This document shows, in pieces, positions 40,442 to 44,108 of a DNA stretch of 44,108 nt. The DNA lies in assembly GCA_945860355.1 (NCBI GenBank), contig CAMARB010000009.1, positions 1 through 44,108 on the forward strand, given 5' to 3'. A model generated the notes under the pieces. That model had not been told where the DNA came from. It saw only the letters and a program-made list of their open reading frames with translations, and made no database searches. The translations under genes and the position numbers were made by a program. The number at the start of each line of letters is the position of its first letter. Position 1 is the first letter of the stretch. Source of the DNA: Chthoniobacter flavus. Lineage in GTDB: Bacteria; Verrucomicrobiota; Verrucomicrobiia; Chthoniobacterales; Chthoniobacteraceae.

Positions 40442-41073
40442 ATGGGCAGTCCCTGGGCGAGGAACCGGCGCTCGAAATTGGTGACGGGATAATCGGGGTC
40501 CTCGGGCCAATCGACGCGTTCAAAACCCTCGGCGGTGGCGAAGACTTTCTCCATCCAGAGGAAGTAAGGTTGGTCGTCGGTTTTGACCCGGAGTTCGCCG
40601 CCCGGGGCGAGCAACCCGTGGAGCGCCTTCATGAAAGCAGGCTGAATCAGGCGCCGGGGATGGTGGTAACGCTTGGGCCAGGGATCGGGGAAAAGCACGT
40701 GGGCCACCGCCACCGACTCGCGCGGGAGCAGGTGTTCCACCACGTAGGAGCTTTCCACGCGCAGGACCCGGATGTTGTCCAGGCGCCGATGGGCGGCGAT
40801 CCGGCACACGGTGTTGACCCGGCCCAGAAGCCGCTCGATTCCCACAAAATTGCGGTCCGAGTAACGCTCCGCCATGGCGGCGATAAACGCGCCCTCCCCG
40901 CAGCCGATATCCACCTCCAACGGACCGGGCTTGGAAAAGAGGGTTTCAAGGGGCACCCGCTTGAAAAAATCAGCCGGGACGTATTCGACCTGGGCGGCGG
41001 CTTGGGAGAGCGGGTCGCCCGTCACGACGGGGTCGATGGGGATTTGGGCGGGGTGATCGGGATTCACAGGCAA
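40414..41073 (-). CDS. trmB: tRNA (guanine-N7-)-methyltransferase
   Basis: SAM-dependent enzyme making m7G46 in tRNAs. 219 aa. SAM-binding motif I is LEVDIGCGEGAFIAAMA (about 52-68). The family signature FPDPWPKRYHHPRRL (about 127-141) supplies the catalytic Asp and RNA-binding residues. The C-terminal FERRFLAQGLPIYRA is typical. It is convergent with comEC and the coding regions overlap by 28 bp; it diverges from the DUF4175-like gene across 157 bp. Confidence 0.96.
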   Translation of the reverse strand: MPVNPDHPAQIPIDPVVTGDPLSQAAAQVEYVPADFFKRVPLETLFSKPGPLEVDIGCGEGAFIAAMAERYSDRNFVGIERLLGRVNTVCRIAAHRRLDNIRVLRVESSYVVEHLLPRESVAVAHVLFPDPWPKRYHHPRRLIQPAFMKALHGLLAPGGELRVKTDDQPYFLWMEKVFATAEGFERVDWPEDPDYPVTNFERRFLAQGLPIYRARLRKI

Positions 41074-41230
41074 AAAAGAAGGGCGTTAGCATCCAAGGGC
41101 GGCGGCGATGAGCAAGCCGGGAAAGCGGTTTCCGGACAGGTTTCTCCGGTCCGCCGCCCCCGGCGCGGAGGGGAATTTCGGGGGTCGCCACCACGGCGAA
41201 AGAATTGCCTGAGCGCGATGGGAGGGTAAG

Positions 41231-42832
41231 GTGCCGTGTCGCCGTTTTCTCATGAGCCCTCCCATCCATTCCGTTTTGGGGATTTTGCGCGCGTTACGGC
41301 GTCGGCTCAGGCTGCAGATGTTTGTGGCCGAACTGGGCCGCTGGTCCCTGGTCGCCGCCGCCGGGTTGCTCGGGTTCGGGGCGTTCAACCGCTGGGTGGC
41401 CGGTCGGATGCCGTGGGATTCTTTCGCCGGTTGGCTTGCCCTGGGTGCCGTGCTCGCTTTTTCGCTCGGGGGCGTCCTTGTGAGGCGTCTGAGTTTGGAG
41501 GCGGTTGCCCGGTTTGCCGATCGACGGGCCGCCACCCGGGACCGATTCCTCACGGCGCTGGCTTTGGCGCAAAACGGGGGGACCATGGAGGTTTTGGCCG
41601 TGGAGGAGTGCTGCGCGTTTCTCCAGAGCCGGCAGCGGCAGTTTGAGCGGTTGGCGCCCCTGCGCTGGCCCCGGGGCGCCCAATGGATCGCGGTGGCGGC
41701 GGTTGCTTTGGGGCTGTTGCAATGGGACGCTTTTTCCGGCCGGGAACGCCAGCGGACCCGGCTGCGCGAGGCCCAGGCCGAGGTGGCCGGGCCGGTGCAA
41801 ACGCTGGAGAAATGGTCCAGCCAGCTCGAGGCGCGAGCGGAGCGTGAGAAGGATGACGCGCTCAAAAAACTGGCGGAGAAACTCAAACAAAGCGCCGACC
41901 AACTCCGGGCCGAAGCCGTGGATCCCGACAAGGCGGCCAAGGCCGCGCTCAAACAACTCTCCTCTCTGGAGCAATGGGTGCAGGATCTCCAGAAAGCCGC
42001 GTCCCCGGTTTCGCCGGAGGACCTCAAGGAACTGGCGCGGGAACTGGCCAAAAGCGAGGCGACCCGGGAGGCCGCGGCCGCATTGGAGGCGGGCAATCTG
42101 GCAAAGGCCGCGCAGGCCCTCGAGGAGAAGCAGAAAGAGGGCGGGCCGACAGCCGAGCAGGCCCGTGAGGTTCTCCAAAAAGCCCTCGAGCGGCTCGCCC
42201 AACAGCGTCAGCTCTCCGAGGCTCTCCAGCAGATTGCCCGGGAAATGCAGAAAGCCGGCGGCCAAGGCCAGCAGCAGAACGAGGGTTTGCAGCGCCTGGC
42301 CCAAATGCTGCGCGACATGGCGCAGAAATCCGGCTCCCAAGGGGCGCCCAACCAACAAGGCCAGCAGCCCTCCGAACAAACCCTCAAGGAGCTGCTCGCG
42401 GCGCTCCAAAACATGAAATACGGGTCGGATTCCCCCGGGCAGAAACCCTCCGGGCAGCAGGGCCAGGGGCAGCAGGGCAGGGTGGCCATGGAATCCTTTT
42501 CCCAGGGCACCCCCGGGGGCCAACCGCTCCCGGTTCCCTCGGGTCAGCCCGGCAGCGAACGCGACACCGGATCCACGGACACACCGTTTGGCGACAAGAC
42601 CGCGCTGTCCGGTGACAAAGCGAAGGAGACCGCGCTCCAAGGCGCGCTGGGCGAGGGCGAGACGTTGTCCACGCTGATGCCCGCGCTGGGGGACGGCTCC
42701 AAATCCGCCCGGCGTTACCAGCAGATTTATGAGGCGATGGCGCCAGCCGCACAGGACGCCCTTCTGCAGGAGGAGATCCCGCTCGGCTCCCGTTTTTTCA
42801 TCAAACGTTACTTCGAATCCATCCGCCCCTGA
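41231..42832 (+). CDS. DUF4175-like membrane/coiled-coil protein, partner of MoxR
   Basis: 533 aa from GTG 41231, which has GGGAGGG 5 nt upstream; ATG 41252 gives 526 aa. Two N-terminal hydrophobic segments (about 40-60 and 64-84) are followed by another near 148-162. Then comes a long charged coiled coil (about 175-345) and a Gln/Gly/Pro-rich low-complexity region (about 345-455). The C-terminus is a conserved-looking helical end (ARRYQQIYEAMAPAAQDALL to FFIKRYFESIRP). This layout is the one seen for DUF4175-type proteins beside MoxR ATPases. Its function is unknown; it probably acts in the envelope. MoxR follows 47 bp downstream. Confidence 0.82.
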   Translation: MPCRRFLMSPPIHSVLGILRALRRRLRLQMFVAELGRWSLVAAAGLLGFGAFNRWVAGRMPWDSFAGWLALGAVLAFSLGGVLVRRLSLEAVARFADRRAATRDRFLTALALAQNGGTMEVLAVEECCAFLQSRQRQFERLAPLRWPRGAQWIAVAAVALGLLQWDAFSGRERQRTRLREAQAEVAGPVQTLEKWSSQLEARAEREKDDALKKLAEKLKQSADQLRAEAVDPDKAAKAALKQLSSLEQWVQDLQKAASPVSPEDLKELARELAKSEATREAAAALEAGNLAKAAQALEEKQKEGGPTAEQAREVLQKALERLAQQRQLSEALQQIAREMQKAGGQGQQQNEGLQRLAQMLRDMAQKSGSQGAPNQQGQQPSEQTLKELLAALQNMKYGSDSPGQKPSGQQGQGQQGRVAMESFSQGTPGGQPLPVPSGQPGSERDTGSTDTPFGDKTALSGDKAKETALQGALGEGETLSTLMPALGDGSKSARRYQQIYEAMAPAAQDALLQEEIPLGSRFFIKRYFESIRP

Positions 42833-42879
42833 CCCGCGCTCCCCGCAGGCGCCTGTCCCACACCCCTGATTTTCCTCCT

Positions 42880-43878
42880 ATGACCCATTCCGAACTCCCC
42901 TCCCAGGTTGAACAGTTCCGCACCCGCTTTCGCGCGATCCAACAGGAGCTCGGCAAAATGATGGTCGGTCAGGACGAACTGGTGGAAGGGGTGCTCGTCG
43001 CTTTTTTCGCCGGCGGCCATGTGCTCATGGAAGGCGTGCCCGGGCTCGGTAAAACGATGCTGGTGCGCACGTTGGCCGACGCGGTGCATCTCAAGTTCTC
43101 GCGGGTGCAATTCACGCCCGACCTCATGCCGGCCGACATCATCGGCACCAACCTCATTGTCGAGGACGCCGAGGGCCGCAAATCCTTCCAGTTCCAGCCC
43201 GGCCCGGTGTTTGCCAACATCGTCCTGGCGGACGAGATCAACCGGGCGACGCCCAAGACCCAAAGCGCCCTGTTGGAGGCCATGCAGGAGCATCACGTCA
43301 CCGTGGGTGGCATCCAGCACCCGCTGGAGGAACCTTTCCTGGTGTTGGCCACTCAAAACCCGCTGGAAATGGAAGGCACCTACCCCCTTCCGGAAGCCCA
43401 GCTCGACCGGTTCTTTTTCAAGCTCAAGGTGCGGTTCCCGTCGGCCGACGAATTGCACACGATTCTCGACCGGACCACGGCGGTGGACCGGCCGCAGATC
43501 GAGAAGGTGCTCAAGGATCCCGAGGAGATGCGGGTCCTGCGCACGGTGGTGCGCCAGGTGCCGTTGGCCCGGGAAATCCAGGCCCACGCCATCGCGCTGG
43601 TCATGGGCACGCATCCCGACACCGAGCAGGCCCCGGCGTTGACCAAAAAATACGTGCGCTACGGCGCCAGCCCGCGCGCGGCCCAGGCGCTCATTCTGGC
43701 GGGCAAAATCTACGCCCTGCTGGATGGCCGGTTCCACGTCGCCCGGGCCGATCTGGACCGCGCCGCCCTCGCCGCTTTGAGGCACCGGGTCATCCTCAAT
43801 TTCGAGGGTGAAGCCGAGGGCACCACCACCGATGACATCATCGCCGAGGTGCTCCGGGTCGAATCCGCCAAGGCCTGA
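42880..43878 (+). CDS. MoxR-family AAA+ ATPase
   Basis: 332-aa chaperone-like ATPase that usually works with DUF58 and von Willebrand factor A proteins. Walker A EGVPGLGKT (about 51-59), Walker B VLADEINRA, sensor 1 LATQNPLE and the arginine-finger segment PLPEAQLDRF are intact, and the lid domain is complete. It is co-directional with the DUF4175-like gene. The expected DUF58 gene does not follow: after the stop come 52 bp, a repeat A copy and a group II intron running off the window. Confidence 0.95.
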   Translation: MTHSELPSQVEQFRTRFRAIQQELGKMMVGQDELVEGVLVAFFAGGHVLMEGVPGLGKTMLVRTLADAVHLKFSRVQFTPDLMPADIIGTNLIVEDAEGRKSFQFQPGPVFANIVLADEINRATPKTQSALLEAMQEHHVTVGGIQHPLEEPFLVLATQNPLEMEGTYPLPEAQLDRFFFKLKVRFPSADELHTILDRTTAVDRPQIEKVLKDPEEMRVLRTVVRQVPLAREIQAHAIALVMGTHPDTEQAPALTKKYVRYGASPRAAQALILAGKIYALLDGRFHVARADLDRAALAALRHRVILNFEGEAEGTTTDDIIAEVLRVESAKA

Positions 43879-43930
43879 GCCCCGAGCGGACCGCTCGACC
43901 CGGGCAGGGGAATCCCCGGCCTCACTTGAA

Positions 43931-44070
43931 CCCGAACGCCGAAGTTTCAGAGAGAGATCATTTTCACGCGGAGCCGCGGAGAACGCGGGGAGCTTTTTGG
44001 AAAGTGCGGAACGCCAGAGTGTTGTGATTTCGCCCTCTCAGTCATTCCGCTGGAACTTCCGTTTTTGGGT
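43931..44070 (+). repeat. Repeat A copy 6, with a group II intron at its right end
   Basis: A full-length copy: CCCGAACGCCGAAGTTTCAG at the left, core ATTTTCACGCGGAGCCGCGG followed by AGAACGCGGGGAGC, right end CCGCTGGAACTTCCGTTTTT then GGGT. The intron begins at the next base. Confidence 0.8.
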
Positions 44071-44108
44071 GTGCGCTGGGGAATCTGGCGTCCACGCGGG
44101 TGAAAGTC
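44071..44108 (+). mobile_element. Group II intron, first 38 nt (runs off right edge)
   Basis: GTGCGCTGGGGAATCTGGCG followed by TCCACGCGGGTGAAAGTC is identical, but for one base, to the first 38 nt of the intron at 456-419 on the minus strand. The 5' exon ends in TTGGGT, resembling CCGGGT at the other copy. Confidence 0.72.

Noticed and set aside
1-44108. CRISPR arrays, rRNA genes or prophage
   Set aside because: No regularly spaced direct repeats, no rRNA sequence and no phage structural or integrase genes are visible; the dispersed repeats are irregularly spaced and in both orientations.

Overview
The window is GC-rich, densely coded bacterial chromosomal DNA. Several things suggest a PVC-group bacterium, most likely Verrucomicrobiota: weak or absent Shine-Dalgarno sites, ExbB/ExbD-TPR and DUF4175-like/MoxR gene sets, a DUF116-prenyl synthase fusion, and intergenic spaces packed with short palindromic repeats. 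This placement is an inference from gene content, not from a marker gene.

Layout. (1) Positions 1-456 are the 5' RNA domain and start of the intron-encoded protein of a group II intron on the minus strand. Positions 44071-44108 are the first 38 nt of a nearly identical intron on the plus strand. Both introns sit at an outer end of a ~140-bp dispersed repeat ('repeat A'). The window may therefore be an assembly unit ending in repeated introns. (2) Positions 598-6458 (minus) hold a small unknown gene and a complete pyruvate dehydrogenase set: pdhA, pdhB, a terminator, pdhC, lpdA. (3) Positions 6781-9075 (plus) hold cdd and mnmG, with two ParB-binding parS-type palindromes, one between the two genes and one inside mnmG. 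This suggests an origin-proximal (centromere) position. (4) Positions 9076-11542 hold a cysteine desulfurase gene (minus) between repeat-rich spacers. (5) Positions 11543-18911 are a co-directional cluster: GcvH-like lipoyl carrier, CobW-type G3E GTPase, a small HdrA-N-like Cys protein, a two-cluster ferredoxin, a nucleotide-pyrophosphatase-like phosphodiesterase, a sialate-O-acetylesterase-like esterase and a radical SAM/SPASM protein. This is the best candidate here for an undescribed system. (6) Positions 19048-23717 hold a DsbD-N-like exported protein and a four-gene ABC-2 exporter whose second ATPase carries a 1-nt frameshift. (7) Positions 23773-26011 hold an exported protein, an ECF sigma factor and a membrane protein that is probably its anti-sigma factor. 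(8) Positions 26190-30170 hold a DUF116-polyprenyl synthase fusion, a prenyltransferase/terpene-cyclase-fold protein and a second cysteine desulfurase, followed by tRNA-His. (9) Positions 30675-37365 hold rnc, uvrC (minus) and an ExbB-ExbD-TPR operon. (10) Positions 37366-43878 hold a repeat-rich spacer with a MITE-like element, comEC and trmB (convergent, overlapping), and a DUF4175-like/MoxR pair.

How the parts fit together. The pyruvate dehydrogenase genes encode a whole oxidative decarboxylation complex that needs lipoate. The GcvH-like/CobW/HdrA-like/ferredoxin genes look like a second, separate lipoyl- and Fe-S-based redox module with no glycine decarboxylase or HdrB/C partner in view. 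Each of the two Fe-S-rich modules (11.5-18.9 kb and 26.2-30.2 kb) has a cysteine desulfurase next to it that could supply sulfur. The repeats (families A, B and C, the MITE-like element and the introns) are confined to intergenic space.
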